From Udeniomyces pyricola (taxonomy: Eukaryota; Basidiomycota; Tremellomycetes; Cystofilobasidiales; Mrakiaceae), in contig BCIK01000015.1 in assembly GCA_039545295.1 (NCBI GenBank), forward strand, positions 124,001-188,000: 64,000 nucleotides of DNA, in the 5' to 3' direction. The position numbers were made by a program, and so were the translations under genes. The notes beneath the pieces were generated by a model. The model saw only the letters and a program-made list of their open reading frames with translations. It was not told the DNA's origin and did no database searches. Within the stretch, counting starts at the first letter, position 1, and each line of letters opens with the position of its first letter. Shown piece after piece: positions 48,640-62,165 of this stretch.

Positions 48640-51600
48640 TCATTTGTTCTCTCCACCCTCAGCAGCGCCTTCAGTCGGTGATGGTGAACTCGCTGCCGCC
48701 GCCTCAGCGCTCAACGCAATTTCATCTTTCGGCACGACAATCCTCTTTCCGTCCTGGCCAATCTTGCTGAGGTATCCTCCGGGGGCCTGTGTCGTACTGG
48801 TACTCACGCCCGGTCCAAACGGTTCGTCGTCCGAGATGGCCTCGAGCAACGCTGGGTCCGGTGGGGAAATGGCCGAGGCCATAGATTGGAAGATGGCGCG
48901 CGCGCCGAGAGGGAGCGTCGAAGAAGGTGAAGAGGACAAGGAGAGGAGAGTCGAAGGAGAAGTCGATGGTGAAGAAGATGAGGAAGAAGAAGAGGAAGCC
49001 CGACGTCGAGCTTTCGTCGTCGGGATCGACAAGGGCGATGTACTCGAGGAAGACGGTGAAGGCATGCCAAAGGGATCCACAGGAGACGTCGAGGATTGAG
49101 TCGTCGAACCAAACGATCCCCACCCCCGAGGGCTTTTACCCGTCGGCGTGGTCGAGAACCCATTTTCGCCCCCACCAAACCCATCGTCCTCATCCGAATC
49201 CACATGGTCTGGAATCTCAATCTTGCCCGACCGACTTCCATGGCTACCCCCTCCGCTGCCTTTAGCTAGGGACGAAAACGAGCCCGAACCAAGATCAGAC
49301 GAGTCGGAATCGGAATCGACGTCGCGGAACTCGGACTGGAACGACGCGTCGTCCCAAGCGAGCGCGGCAAGGGCTTCACTGTGAGGGTTGTTCGGATCGA
49401 GTGAGGAGGAAGACGAAGGGATCGCAGCGAAATCATCGCCAAAGGGATCATCGGCGTCGGTCGCGGTTAGGGAGGTTGAGGAAGTCGACTGGAAATTTCC
49501 CCATGCATCGTCCTAGCAAGGAAAACAAGGGGGGGGGGAAGGTAAGGAAGAAAACAAGCATCCAGCGGAGTTCAGAAATGCACGGGAAAAAAACATTACA
49601 AGACACAAAAGAAGCATAGAAGACAGAAGAGGAATGGAGTACTCACATCATCATCATCAAAGCTTGAGCCAAAGATTGTCGACGATCTCGCCAGTCGATC
49701 GTTCGAGCTCGATCTCGGCGCACCACCCCCAATGGCGCCTCCAGCTCCCGCAGCTCCATGGTCACGTCGCATCGTGGCGAATGGACTCGAGTCCGTCATG
49801 GCAGACGTCGCCGCCGCGGACGAAGGCGTGTTCTCGAAATGTGAGTTGCCCATCCAATCGGCGTCATCATCGTCATCGTCGTCCGAGGACGACTCAAATT
49901 GACGGTCAGACGGGCCTGATGACATTTGTTGGGCGAGGTACAGCGAGAACTGAGGTGAAACAAAACCAGACAGGGGGAGTAGGGATGTGAAGAGATAGAG
50001 CAGAGGTATAGAGCACGAACAAGAGTGGAGATTTCAGCATTCTTGCTCTCTGAAAGTGACTCCCACATACCCACAATTAGAGCAAACAAAGAGGGCGCAA
50101 GGTAGATGGGACGTCTCAATCGATCCACTGACCTGTTCCGGGATAGCGTTTCCTCCAAACCCACGACCCGCAGCGCTACCGCCCCCAAGGCCACTCCCAC
50201 TCGTCGTATCCTCATCATCCTCATCACTATCACTTTCAACCTCGATCGACGATCCCGTGTGCCCTCCCATGACATCATCAAGGCTCACACCTCCATCGTT
50301 CGGCTTGCCCCCACCCATGTTGGTGTTGTCTTTCTCCTTTGCCTCGCGGTACGGGCCGTCGACGAACGCTTGCCATTCCGACGCTAGGTAATGCGGCTCG
50401 AGGAGGTGGAGGAGATCAGGAGGACAGCGTGAGAGGAACTTGATGATATCTTCGGCAATGAGGATGAGGTGACCCATGTAACCTTGACGCAATCTGTAAG
50501 GAGATCATGGAGGAAAAGGAGGAGGGGGGGATGAGGGGCAGACACAAAGAGGCAAGCAAGTAGCAAGCATACATGTAAGTAAGTGTTGAGAAGAAGAAAG
50601 CAAACGAAAAGCACGGCGCGTAAAAGCGAGAGAGTAAATGAGAACGAAAATCCACAAACTTTAGGGAATCGTTGAGTTTTTGACCATGCAAGATACGTTC
50701 GATCAACCGTCCTTTTGCAAAGAGCGAGACAATGAGGTCCCGGTTGAGGCCGGGCTCGAGCCGACCGGTGAGGACTTGTTGCAGGATGTCGTACACGACG
50801 TTGTGGAGGAAGTTGTTGAGGGGGAAGTCGAAGAACAGAGCCTATATCAGGGGAGTGAGGCATTCAAATGAGGAGAAGAAGGGGGCAGGAAAGACCGAAA
50901 AAAAAGGAAGATAAACGCGTACGTCAGCCGACCCCGCTGTATCATCACATAGACACCAAACAGGTCTAACTCTAAGCCAGAAGAGAAGCACGTATATTAA
51001 AGACCTATCACGTACAAGCAGCGTTGGTAGCAAATCATGATCGATGAACTTTTGTTTAAGCAAATCTCCTGGCGCCAGTTCTGGCATCGGTGAGGATGCA
51101 TCTCGCTCGGCATCCACAGCGGCGGTAGCAGTCGCAGCCGGTGGGTTAGCTGCCGGGATAGCATCCGGGGAACTGGCGAGGGGAGAAGCGAGCTGGTCAT
51201 CGGTGGCATCATCACGAGAAAGGGTGTCGTCGCCAAGGCCGTTCGATGGAGCGTGACTGTTGGGCAGGACTAAACTTGGCGCAGACGTAGTTAAAGTTGA
51301 CGAGGAGGGTGTCGGCGGTAAAGGAAGATGCGACGTCATAGCGACAGGTGACGTTGGTGTCTTGGGTTCGTCCTCATCCTTTTCGCGCTCGCCCGATCGA
51401 TCCGGACCGCTACCCGATTGAACGACCTCGAGTTTCTCATCGTCAACGGCAATATCCTCCATCTCGTCTTCATCCTCCCGCTCTCCTGCTGAACTCTGAT
51501 CGACCTCCTCGTCCTCGTCGTCCGACGTGGAGCAGCTCCCACTCGCACTGATGGGCAACTCCTTAGCGCTTTGAAGCACAACTTCCTCCGCTCCCTTCTC

Positions 51601-51856
51601 TTCCGCCTCGGCTTCTGCGTTTTCAAGGGCTTCCGACAGTTCGTCAAGCCCCGTGAGTCCGCCGAGAAGTCGACCAGCGTCGTCGTATTGAGGACCCGAA
51701 CCGAGAGGTCGGTTGACGATGGCCATGTTGGAACAGTGGAGCAATTCGGCGTAGAGCTCGACGATGCGGAATCGCTCGAGCGTCAAGGGAGGACATGGAC
51801 CGGCCGTCGTCGGGGTGAACTTGATCTTTGACACAGTGGAACACAAGGAAGAAGAA

Positions 51857-51888
<32 letters not shown>

Positions 51889-54692
51889 GAAATCAGAAAG
51901 TTTGAGGTGGGTCAGTGACTTGCCCCTCGTGTATTGTCTGTCTTGATGCACCCACGCACAAGCGGAGCCATGGACGAAAGGACGCGTCTGCTCACATTCG
52001 ATCTTGGCTTTTGGATCAGCTGCTGGAAGCTTCCTAACCTTCCGCTGAGAACCTTGAGTAAGCTACCCAGATGAACGATACCCATGCGTTCGTTGATGGA
52101 CTGCATCGCATCTTCCATCTCGTTGCGATTGGCCGTGTCCTTCCGCTCCTCCTCCGTCTGACCTTCATGGTCGTTATCCGACGAGCTCGCTTCCCGAACC
52201 TCTGTCTTTGTCGTCGGGGTAGATGGGCTTTCTGGATCCGAATCAGCGGCGGCAGCCGCTTCAGCGACCATAGCGGCCGAGCGGTGCATGAGGCCGTTGC
52301 GGAGGATGTGAAAGAGGTGAGGCTCGGCATAATCCGAGTTGTTTTTGCGAATGAGTTCGATAAAGATAGAGATGGATGAAGTGAGAGAGGAAGTGGCCGC
52401 GATAGCGAAGCGATCCTTGGACAGGTGAGGAAGATCAGATATCGAGAGAGTCGGAGAGGTCGTTGGAGACGTTGTCCAACCTCCCGTGTCGTTTGCTGCT
52501 GAAGACGTCGTGGTTGTCGTCGTGGGCGACGACGTATCCTTCACTTCCTCGTCATCCTTCGGACCCTTCTCTGGTCTTACACCTTCCCACTCTTCTGAAA
52601 AGTCATCCAGCATGTAGCCCACAAGCCTCTCGACCGTTTCCTCCGCGACGAGCTCCCTCGCGAACCTGTTGTTGCGTAACCCGCCCGACCCAGCCCCGGC
52701 GCCATTGTCCGAGTCGTGGGCATTCGGGTCATTCGGGTTATTACTGGCGTTGGGATTGAAAGGTCCGGAAGCAGGAGCGGACATAGTGATAATGCCCTTA
52801 AGAAGGTCCGCGGCAGTTTCGTGATGCGTCGCGTAGTGGACAGGCGAGAGGAGAGCCGTCAGACGAGGAATGAGGGATTCAGACGATAGCCACTACGGTA
52901 AAGCCAAAGCAAGAGAGGAGATGAACCAACAAGACAAAGGGTGAGTTTAGGCAGCATATAGATCAGTCACGTCGCACCCAAGCCCTTTTGAACAAAATCC
53001 AACCCAAAAGCAACACACACGTCAATGATGCCTTGGCCGGCTGTAAGATCCTCGCATTGAATGATGCGGAAGAGAAGGTCGACGATGGCAGGCGAGTCAA
53101 TCTTGAGCAGCAGTCGTTCGAGAATAAAGGGTTGGGATTTGATAAACGCCAGCATCTGTAAAGGAAGAAGACAAGAAGGGGGGGGGGGGAGAGAAAGAGG
53201 TGTCGCAGATGCATACACGCGAGCTGCCTTGGTCAGCTCCAACTGTCCCTTACTTCCCTTCAACTATGCTCACTCTTGGCCTTCTAGCCTTCATCAAGCT
53301 GGCAGATCTCCGCAAAGGAGCCGTAGATTCAAAGGGGCAAGGGATGAACCCCCTCCAAACTGACCTCGCTCGTCTTCTTGCCCAAGAACACCGAGTTGAC
53401 CCTAGCCCACATGCCATACACCATCTCCTTTCGATCCCCAACAATCTCAAACCCGTTCTCGTCAATGTGGGTGTTGCCACCCTCGGGAAAACTCTTGCCG
53501 TGCGTCGACGGTTTCGAAGCCGCGTCGGTAGTGGGATTCGGAGGGGGGCCGAGGACGGCTTCCCAGAAGGGCCGCATGAGGTCGCCGTGGTCGGGTGAAG
53601 AAGGAGAGAGGGCAGTCTCTGTGATGACCCAGAGATCGGAGCAGAGGACTTCGGTAGCTAGAGCTGGGAATCTGATGCAGTGTGAGAGGGAAGGGGAAGA
53701 GGGAGTCAGGTCGTAAAGGTGAATGGCACAAGGGGGGGGGGGGAGGTTGAGGAGACGTCAGTATGATGCATATAGCTCTGCGTTTGGCCCACAACAACGG
53801 CAGGCCGGATATGAGATCATTGCAGCGTGCTATGCCCAGCTTGACAAGGTCATCATGTACAAGGCCCAACGAAGGGCATATGGTGGCATGCCCAGCAACG
53901 TTCTCAGCCTGTTGAATGGCCGATAGAGCAAAGCGCGTGATCCTCTTTGGCTATACCGAGATGCACCCTCAACCTCGCGTCGTCTATAACCCGCGCTGAT
54001 AAAGCTCCTCGTATCCTCCAAGGAACACTCATAAAAGGACAATACGTTTGGGTCGGCATCTATCCGTCTTTCCTTCGCGCTTTGATCCGATGGGAACGAG
54101 CCAGAGATGACCGGAAAACGGGACCCATGGAGGGAGGGGTACACGCGATCACGGTTCCTTTTAGACGCAGGAAGATGGGTTTCCCTTCTCTGTGGTCACT
54201 CTCTCTCTCTCTCATCGCACGACCTGGCCGGCATGACTTGCCGAACCCTATGCTTGCATCACACCCGGAGGTTCAGACGGAGCGAGGGTATCGACCCAAA
54301 GGCGCATAAACGTCCCAGATAGGCAGAGAGCAGGGGGGATTTTGAAGGAAAAGGGGGGGGGGGGGAGAAGAGAGGGGAGAAAGAGAGCTCGAGACACGAC
54401 AGCAGCCCTTGGGGCTGATTGTTGGGCAAAGGAAAACCGGAACTGACCTCGACCTTCTCTTGCGATCATCGTCCGTTTCTCTCCCCGGCGTTTCCAAACC
54501 CTTGACGACCCAAGCCAAGAGACTCCGGACGCTCTCGGGTCGGGCGAGGAAATCGATGAGTTTGGCGTTTTGGGTCTTGCATTCGGTGAGGAGTTCGTCG
54601 TCGTCGAGGAGGTCTTCGAGCGTCGGTGGGGGGTCGCGAGAGAGGAGGGACTCAAAGTTGGAGCCGCTATTGACGAAACGCCAGAAGGCCAT
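48640..54692 (-). CDS. SIT4 phosphatase-associated (SAPS family) protein
   Basis: Nine minus-strand exons (54448-54692, 53365-53671, 53021-53155, 51996-52892, 51016-51825, 50660-50841, 50133-50493, 49647-49949, 48640-49512) give 1370 residues with consistent phases. SAPS proteins are regulatory subunits of the PP6/Sit4 phosphatase. Family blocks in order: FWRFVNSGSNFESLLSRD, TLEDLLDDDELLTECKTQN, LIDFLARPESVRSLLAWVV, MLAFIKSQPFILERLLLKID, IVDLLFRIIQCED, WLSSESLIPRLTALLSPV, LERFRIVELYAELLHCSNM, ALFFDFPLNNFLHNVVYDIL, LIVSLFAKGRLIERILHG and GYMGHLILIAEDIIKFL. The C-terminal 400 residues are disordered, Ser- and Asp-rich, as in yeast Sap185/190. The first intron is 776 nt, about seven times the window norm. 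Residues 45-50 of the first splice (donor GTCAGT or the GTCGAG just upstream) could shift by two codons. Confidence 0.92.
53672..54447 (-). other. 776-nt first intron of the SAPS gene
   Basis: Longest intron in the window. The middle (about 53760-54250) is non-repetitive, unlike the G-rich ends near 53729-53738 and 54355-54365. Open frames inside (for example 53947-54309 on +) show no family motif. It could host a small RNA but none is identified. Confidence 0.6.
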
Positions 54693-55189
54693 GGAGGGTA
54701 AGACGGGGGGGAGGGAAGGGGGGGGAGGGAGGGGGAGAGAAGAGGAGAAGGAGGGGAAGGAGGTCGAGAGTGTGTGTGAGCTAAGTGTACTGTTGTTCAA
54801 CTGAAGCGGGGGGGATTCGGGGGGGTTGATGACTTGGGGCAGCTGGCGTGCGCGTGGGGTCTATGGACGAGGGGAATTGCCGGACGTGGCGGAGGCGGCC
54901 AAAGCCTTGCCTGCGCCTGCTGCAGGTGCATGCGCAAATGGCAACTGTTGGATCAAGCTCATCGATTATCATCATCTTATATCACATATATCAACCTCAT
55001 GCTGCAAGCGACACACTTCCAACTCCCCCAATCCCTTCGCCATTAAACCATCCACATAGATGCAAATATAAATATCCACAGCAGTCATATATAGGAAAGA
55101 ACCAGGGGGAGGAAAGAAAACACGGGAGATTGGACTCCATGCCGCGCCACCGGATGATCGGGATGTTGTTTGCCTTGGTCTTCTTCTTC
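54693..55189. promoter_or_regulatory. Promoter interval of the SAPS gene / 3' flank of the capping-protein gene
   Basis: About 500 nt. Poly-G and GA-rich stretches lie near 54700-54770 by the SAPS start, and TATATCACATATAT-type sequence lies around 54980. No gene seen. Confidence 0.5.
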
Positions 55190-57608
55190 TTATCGCTTCA
55201 TGTTGGCCATCTGCCAGGGGAGAAAAACCAGACATCCAGAGAGAAACACGACCATCGAAGAGTAGGAGGAGAGATCAAAAAAGGAAGCGGCCGGGAAAGA
55301 TCAAAGAGGGGGGGGGGGGGTGGATTCAACAATTTGTAAGTAACGTTTCATTCATGTGATCGTTCAATTCTGAACCCCCACAATCACGTCGATCCATTCC
55401 ACTCTCTGTCTGAGATGGCAGTCGGGAAGGGTGGGGGGAAGGGAGGTTGACTGATTTCACGTGTGTGATCATCTGAGCGAGAAGCGTTAAACGAAGGTCT
55501 TTTGACGTGATCCTCTCTCGTGACTCGAGGAATAACAACCCTCCTTCCCCGTCCTCATTGCATTTCTTCCCCTCATCAAGAAAAAAAAAAGAAAAGTCAA
55601 GTAAAGAAGAAAGAATCACTCACCAACTCCCTCCTCAACGCGTCCTCTTTACTCTTCTGACCCAACCCGGCGAAGCTCCTCACGTCATTCAACACATCCT
55701 TCGTCTTACCAAAATAAACCTCTTGCAGCTGGTTCCTCAACTTGATCTCCATATCCTCGATGAGTCGACCGACATTGGCGACGTGACTCGATGACGATGG
55801 AAGCGAGACCGAATCTTGTTCCGTCTATCATCATTGTTTTTTTTTTTTCGTCGATTAGATTTTTTTGGTTTGAGAGGTTCGTGGGTGATTGGGCGGGGAA
55901 GAAAGGGAAAATGAGATTTAAAGAAAAGCAAGATTGAGTCAAGAGTTGGTTAGTTCAGGGTGAGACTTTTACATGTCAAGGTTGCCACTCTCTTGTTCCA
56001 CACCATCAACACTCATTGTTCTTCTTATAGGGGAGAGATAGGAAGAAATGAGGGGTGAAGGGGGGGAGGGGGGAGAACGACCATGTAAAAGACAACCCGC
56101 CTCATCCAACACAACACAACCTAGCCCAACTCACCTGTCTCGTCAAACTCCCCGCCAACTCAACGTTCCCCTTAACGTTCGAGCTTCCCCCTCCACTTCC
56201 GCCAACCGAGACGAGTTGGAGCATGACGGTCGACGTCAACTTATAAGATGCCGTCCGGCCTCGCTCGGAGGCTTCAAAGACATGGATCGAATCCCACGAA
56301 CCAGCCGACGAAGGAAGGACTGCGGAATACACAAAATGGAAACGAAACACAGGAGGTCAGATCATCGGTACAGTTGTCGAGATGCCAAGGCTGAATTATT
56401 ACCACACAAGGAAGATGATAAAGTGCATCAAAAGGAGAAGGAATACATTCAAACCCGTCTTACCTTTTTTAAGCAAAACGACGCCGGCAAACTTGTCCTT
56501 CTCATCCTCGGGCGTCCAAAGATATACACTCGACGTCCCACCTTCAAAGTACCTTTACTCCCATAACAAAACCAAAAACCAAAAACAAAGCACCGACCTC
56601 CCATGACCTCCATCAGCAATCTTTCCTCAACCGAGCACGATCAAGCCCCAAAGAAAACCATTTCAAAGGGACAGAACAGGAAGGGGAGGGGGGGGGAGAA
56701 AGGGAGATGGACGGACATTTCGCGATACGTATCGAACGCGTCGTTCATGACGACTTCGAGCTCGCGAAGCTTCTCCGACGGATATTGGGCCTCGTCTTCT
56801 TCAGGAAACGAAGGAGCGTATTTGTTGGACCAAGGCGATCTGAAAAAATAGGTGAATGAGAGGAGTTAGGAGTTGGGGAAAGATGGCAAGGACATGGAGT
56901 TGAGATGGGGGGTGGAAAGGGGGGGGGGGGTTAGAAAGAGGGATTAGAAAGTAGGTGAGGAAGATATCAGGAACAATGAAGAAGTCATCATCAGCTTTGT
57001 GGGAGCCTTTTTTCTTTTTTCTTGTTCTTTGATTTCCTTCCCTTTCGAACCAACAACGACAAGAAAAAGAAGAAGAGAACGGAATAGACAGAAAGGGACG
57101 GAAGATCTCATCTTGCTCCTCTCCTCGGCCTTGGAAAGAGCGGGAGACCTTGGTGGGGGGGGGGGGGGGGGGATTGTAGGGATGAGAAACGCACCGAAAG
57201 GACTCCCCGTCCCGGTTGTAATCACACGCGAGGTAATCCCTTCCGGAAGTCTCGTCGCGGAGGACTTGGAGGGGTTGATCGACCGAGCCAAGGAGATCGT
57301 CGGCGTAGTCTGGAACGAGTGCGCCTAGCAGAGTGGAAGGGGGATGGAGGGGTGATTATGGATGATTGAGCGAATTGATTGACCCAAAATCAGGGAAGGA
57401 AAGGATGCATATGAGACATGTAGGTGAAGATAGCTGGAGAGAACTAAGAGAGATAGGGGGAGTAGTGGTACGTAGGAAGAAGCAAGAGCAGAGAGAGGGG
57501 GGGGGGNGGGGGGTTGATGGACTAACAGAGCGATTCGAGCGTTTGGGGAACGTTGGAAGGAGGAAGACGACGCGTGAGGTCCAGCATGGGTTCTAGAGGA
57601 TCCGACAT
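55190..57608 (-). CDS. CAP2: F-actin-capping protein subunit beta
   Basis: Seven minus-strand exons (57527-57608, 57195-57324, 56717-56839, 56464-56552, 56135-56319, 55624-55824, 55190-55210) give 276 residues, normal for the family. With the alpha subunit it caps barbed ends of actin filaments. Nearly every CapZ-beta block is present: [134 protein letters not shown] and [17 protein letters not shown]. The last exon is only 21 nt (MANMKR and stop) after a 413-nt intron. An N lies at 57507 within the poly-G of the first intron, outside coding sequence. ATG 57608 gives the usual MSD start. Confidence 0.95.
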
Positions 57609-58532
57609 AGCTGTCAGTGGAGTGAGATGGATGGTTGGGAAGCGAGAGTCAGAGGGGAGTGATGAGGTTTGTGAGTGGATGAGGCGTTGACTGAGTAAGG
57701 GAAGGGGGACAAGATGACGATGATGATGATCGAGGGGAGGTCACCAAGAGGGTTCTGAGATGGACGATTCCGAGCGAACTGCGCGGGCCTTCAGATACAT
57801 ATAAGTTACGTTCATCAACCGCCTCAACGATCGACCTAACCAATCCATCCGCTTTCAAATTTCACACCCACACCGCAAATTTCGAGCGACTTCATCCTTT
57901 CGTTTGAACGCTCACCGGACCGGCCATCAGAGACACGAGAAGAAAAAGAGTAAGGGGGGGGGGGGGAGATCGACACAACCTTCGGCTCACGCAAGTTCAC
58001 ACGACAGCACGCAACATCGACTAAAGAAGAAAAAGTATGGTGAATAGCATGAGACAACAGCAACTTGGATCACGAGCTGATCAACAATGAAGAAAGAGAG
58101 AGAGAGAGAAGAGGCGAAGGAAACGGGTAGGGGCAGGGGTAGGGACTAAGGAGGGGGGGGGGAAGGACAGAAAAGGTCAGAGATCAAGAAACTACTAGCT
58201 AAAAGGGCTAGTACGATGGCATCATAGTCAAGCGGTTGATGACGAAGCAAAAAAAAAAATACTTGAAAAAGAAGAAGAAGAAGAAAAGACGTCAAAGAAA
58301 GCAAGGACAAGAAGAGGTTCATAAAAGTACAATTGAGATTGGTTTGTTTTTCTTCCTCATTCTCACCCCTTTCCTCCTTTGCATTCGCCTTCAGCCTTGA
58401 TGCACGCATCGAGCAAGAAAGAAAGAAAAAATAAAAACACACAACGAAAGCAAGCGGCAAGACAAAGGAAAGAGATGAAACAACGGGCTGGATTGGGTTT
58501 CTGAACGACTGGATAGCAAGAGCTTCGATTCA
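57609..58532. other. Intergenic region between CAP2 and RFA1
   Basis: About 920 nt. It holds the upstream region of the capping-protein gene and the 3' flank of the RPA gene. Poly-G runs at 57956-57966 and 58151-58160, GA repeats near 58090-58110, A-rich stretches at 58249-58290 and 58420-58440. No gene seen. Confidence 0.6.
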
Positions 58533-61500
58533 TCAGATGGAGAACATCTCGAGCTGCTTGATCATCTCGATCGTGTCTCGCTTGAAGTCAATCGCGTCGG
58601 CCCGTTTGATGGAGAACCTGGCGCGGGTTTGTTCCTGCACAACAGACACACCAAACCAAAAAAAATAGACCCAAATTCCGCAAAGGTCGAAAGGATACAA
58701 GTAACGGTATGATTAGTCAGCCGAGTCAGAAGAAGAAGAAGAAGAAGCAGACGCAAAAGGCCGTCAAGGATGGTAGGCAAAAAGTGAGCGACGTACGCCA
58801 AAGGTGTCCATCTTGCCACTAATGTTGAAGTTGAACGCCTTGCCAACGGCGGTCTTGATGACGTCCTGAGCGCCATCTGCGTCTTCATCCTGATTCCACA
58901 TCAACCCAATGCATGCAAACCGATCAGACGAATGTTATGTATGCGAGAGACGGAAGCAAGGGGAAAAGAAAGCGAAAGCATCAAGGCACGCAAGCAAGGA
59001 CGAACCTCTTTCGCCTTGAGCTCGTTGGCTGTGCAGCCCAAAACTGCCTCACCGACATCGTTGAAAGCAGTCAGCCACATCTGACCCGTGTGGTCGATTA
59101 CGGAGAATGACAGGATGTATCTGCAAAAACGACAACCGAGAAGCAGTGGTCAGTCCAACACGATTCGCTAACAGATACGATCGACCAACACTGAAACTGA
59201 AGAAACCTAGTAAGACAAGTGGACTGACCGGTGATTTGGCGTCTCCCAATCCTTCTCACACTTCTCACATCGGAAAGCACCGCCCGAGTCGTTGACCTTC
59301 TTGTTGCAGCCTTCCGTCCAGCACGCCGGGTACGAAAACGTATCGGACTTGACGTAGGAGATCGTGGCTTTAGTGTTGAAATAGTCGACGGTATCATTCA
59401 TGCCGAGACCTTCGTCGGCGACGTCGGCAATCGTCTTGTACTTGTCGTTGCGAAGGACACCACCGGCACCTCCACCACCGCCAGGTCCGTTGCTGTGGGT
59501 GTTAAAGTGGAAATTGGTGTTGTCGTCGTACCTGCATAGATGGAGCAAAAAGAGCAGAGCCATAGCAGTATGCAAAGGCAAGAAAAGAGAAGTATAAAGA
59601 GAAAGAAAAAAAAGCGTGAGGAGGGACGACTTTGGTGCGAGGCCAAAGACCAAGGTGACGACAACCACTTACCATCCTCTCAGCGCATGAGCCTCGGGAA
59701 TATCTGGGCTAACGGTCATCGTGCTCGAACTGTACATTGAAAGTGTCCTGCCTGCAAAGATATCAAATTCATCCCAGAGCAAAGTGCCATGTCGTGAATC
59801 AGCGGTCCAGTCAGTCAACAGATTGCAGACAAGCAAAGATTCTCTTCACCGCCCCCTCCCTCCCTCCCCACACCTCAATGCCCTCCTGTTTGCCACGTCT
59901 CATTCTTCCCAGACGCAAACAACACTCACCTCCAAAGTCTCCGACCTTGAGACCCTTGAATGCAATCACCGCCTGGTCATCACGATTGAAGTTCTCAGCC
60001 GTCTTGCCCCAGAGCGTCAGCCGGCACGAGTACCCTGATCGGTCACAAATGGTGAGATCTCGTTTCGAAATCTGGATGAACGCGACAAAGTAGTAGAGTA
60101 GAGCAAAGAGATGAGGACATCGACGCCTCTAAGTTAACCACGGGACAGAGCGAGGGTGGCGAGCATGACTGCAAGCCTGTGGAAGAAGGAGAAAAGAAAA
60201 AGGAGCAAAGCCAAGGATGATGGCCAAACGTACCGGCTTGTTCGTTGCTTTCCCCGTGATAGACGTCAACTGATCCATCCCTTTGACAACGGCCAAAACA
60301 TCGCAAACGTTGTCCTTCTCCATCTCCCCCAACTTGGCGAGCTCGACAAAGTTGTACGTCACCTGAGGGACGGCACCCTCGTCCTCGGACGGTTCCACCT
60401 CGGTTTCGCGCGTGAAGGTGATTTCGTAATCGTTGTTGACGTTGGAGAATTGCTTCTTGGCAATGTTGATGCGCGCCTTCGAAACAAAGAAGACCTGATT
60501 GGAAGCGAAGGTAGCCCACGATATGAATCAAAGCGCACAGAGTTGTTGAATTCCAAAACAAAAAGAAAGGCACGTAACAGCAGAGAGAGGTCAACAAAAA
60601 ATAGAGAGGGATCAACCGAGTAACCAAGAAGGCCCATGATGCAAAGATGACGGACCTTGTTCTCTTCCAGCATCGGGTAAAACTTCTCGCACTCGTCGTT
60701 GAAGCCAGTCGCCTTGATCTCTCCGGTCTCGTCCATGAAAGTGACTGAAAAAAGCTTGCCCTCGCCTCGAGCGTTGGACCACGTCTTGATGTCAGACTTG
60801 GCGATGACCCGGGCCTTGATCGTCCATCTGGAGCGTGGGACGGTGCCGCATGGGCAGACAAAAATCGATGAGCAAAAGGTGCTTTTGAAGGACCATAATG
60901 GTGACGAAACAATGCCTGTCCGCTGACTGACGAAACGGGCTTCGTTGTCAACTCACTTGTTCTGGTAGGGACTGAGTCCTTCGATCGGGTAAAGAGGACC
61001 TCCAGCGGCCGCAGCGCCCCGAGATCCAGCAGCTCCTCCTCCTCTTCCTCCAGACGCAGCGGTTGAAGCTCCACGACCGCTTTGAAACCCTCCTCGCGAG
61101 GCAGGAGCAGCCGGTCGAGCAGCAGCGGGGGCAGGAGCAGCAGCAGGGGCAGCAGGCGCACTGGGCACCGCGGCTCCAGGCTCTCGGTTGTCGAGATTGC
61201 TAGGCGCGCCAACCTTGTCTTCGAGCACGTCGAGAGCTTCGATGTCGAGGGCGATGATAAGTCTAACATCAGTAGGCATGAATTGATTTGAGAAAAGAAA
61301 GACATAGGAAATGCGTCGATCGAGGAGGATGCCGAGCGTCGACGAAGATGAATAGGAGAGGAAGCGGAAGAGGAAGAGGAAGGGGGGGGGAATGAGGAAA
61401 GAGGAAAGAGGTAAACGAGCTAAATGAGTAAGCCTGCCTCGTCATCAAGTGCACGGTTCGACGGCGAAGAATCTCTAGGTTGACAGAGAGAGAGAAACGT

Positions 61501-62165
61501 GGGTATCGATGTGGTGAGCACCAAAGAGACGCTCAGACGCGAGCCGTCTCGCTCTGATGAGCATGGGTCAGGACGGGAGGTGGACCAAGAAAGGAGACGC
61601 GAAGGAAACGCGTGCGTGGCGGTGACTGAGTCGCGTCGACGGTCGCCACCACCAGGCGGCGCCTTCGCCCAAAGAGCGGTCGCCGCTACTTGTGCGGCCT
61701 TGCCATCCTGAGATGTAAGGACTGAAGGACTGCACCATGAGATAAACGCAAGGGACGGTGACTGACTTTCGGTTTTGAACGTTGTTGACGGCATAGCCAT
61801 TGAGTCGCATGAGGGAGTGTCTCTCGAGACGACCTGTCTCGATGAATTCGTTGAGCTGGGTGGCGAGCATGGACTGCATGAAGTGCGTTCCGTCGGAGAG
61901 GATGAGCCTGGGACAGAAACATGAGGAAAGGAGTGGGATGTGAGCGATTGAAGCAGAAGCCGATGGGATGACGAAGCGAGGAAGACGAAGGCTAGATGGG
62001 AGGGGTGAAGAAGGGAGATTGGGCTGACCGATATCTATCGGGCCCTGGGCCCGTGTTGCCTGGAAGCTTCTTGACGCTGAGGACTTGGACGATGGGGTGG
62101 AAGTCATCGGCAGCGAGACCGTCGGCTATGATGACGATGGCGTTTGGGGTGAGTTCGGGGGCCAT
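58533..62165 (-). CDS. RFA1: Replication protein A large subunit (RPA1/Rfa1)
   Basis: Eleven minus-strand exons (62029-62165, 61767-61907, 60957-61262, 60656-60827, 60234-60494, 59930-60071, 59673-59751, 59229-59531, 59006-59120, 58797-58889, 58533-58634) give 616 residues, the standard length. It is the large subunit of the heterotrimeric ssDNA-binding protein for replication, repair and recombination. Order: DBD-F at about 1-115 ([33 protein letters not shown]), an Ala/Gly/Pro linker at 120-185, DBD-A ([40 protein letters not shown]), DBD-B ([15 protein letters not shown] block, [17 protein letters not shown]), and DBD-C with a zinc ribbon at about 483-504 ([23 protein letters not shown]), matching the Cx4C/Cx2C form of yeast Rfa1. 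C-terminus [20 protein letters not shown] and [17 protein letters not shown]. The second intron is 504 nt. Confidence 0.96.

Noticed and set aside
53830..54144. Possible tRNA or small gene in the long SAPS intron
   Set aside because: I looked for A/B-box and T-arm patterns and saw none that fold convincingly; not reported as a feature.
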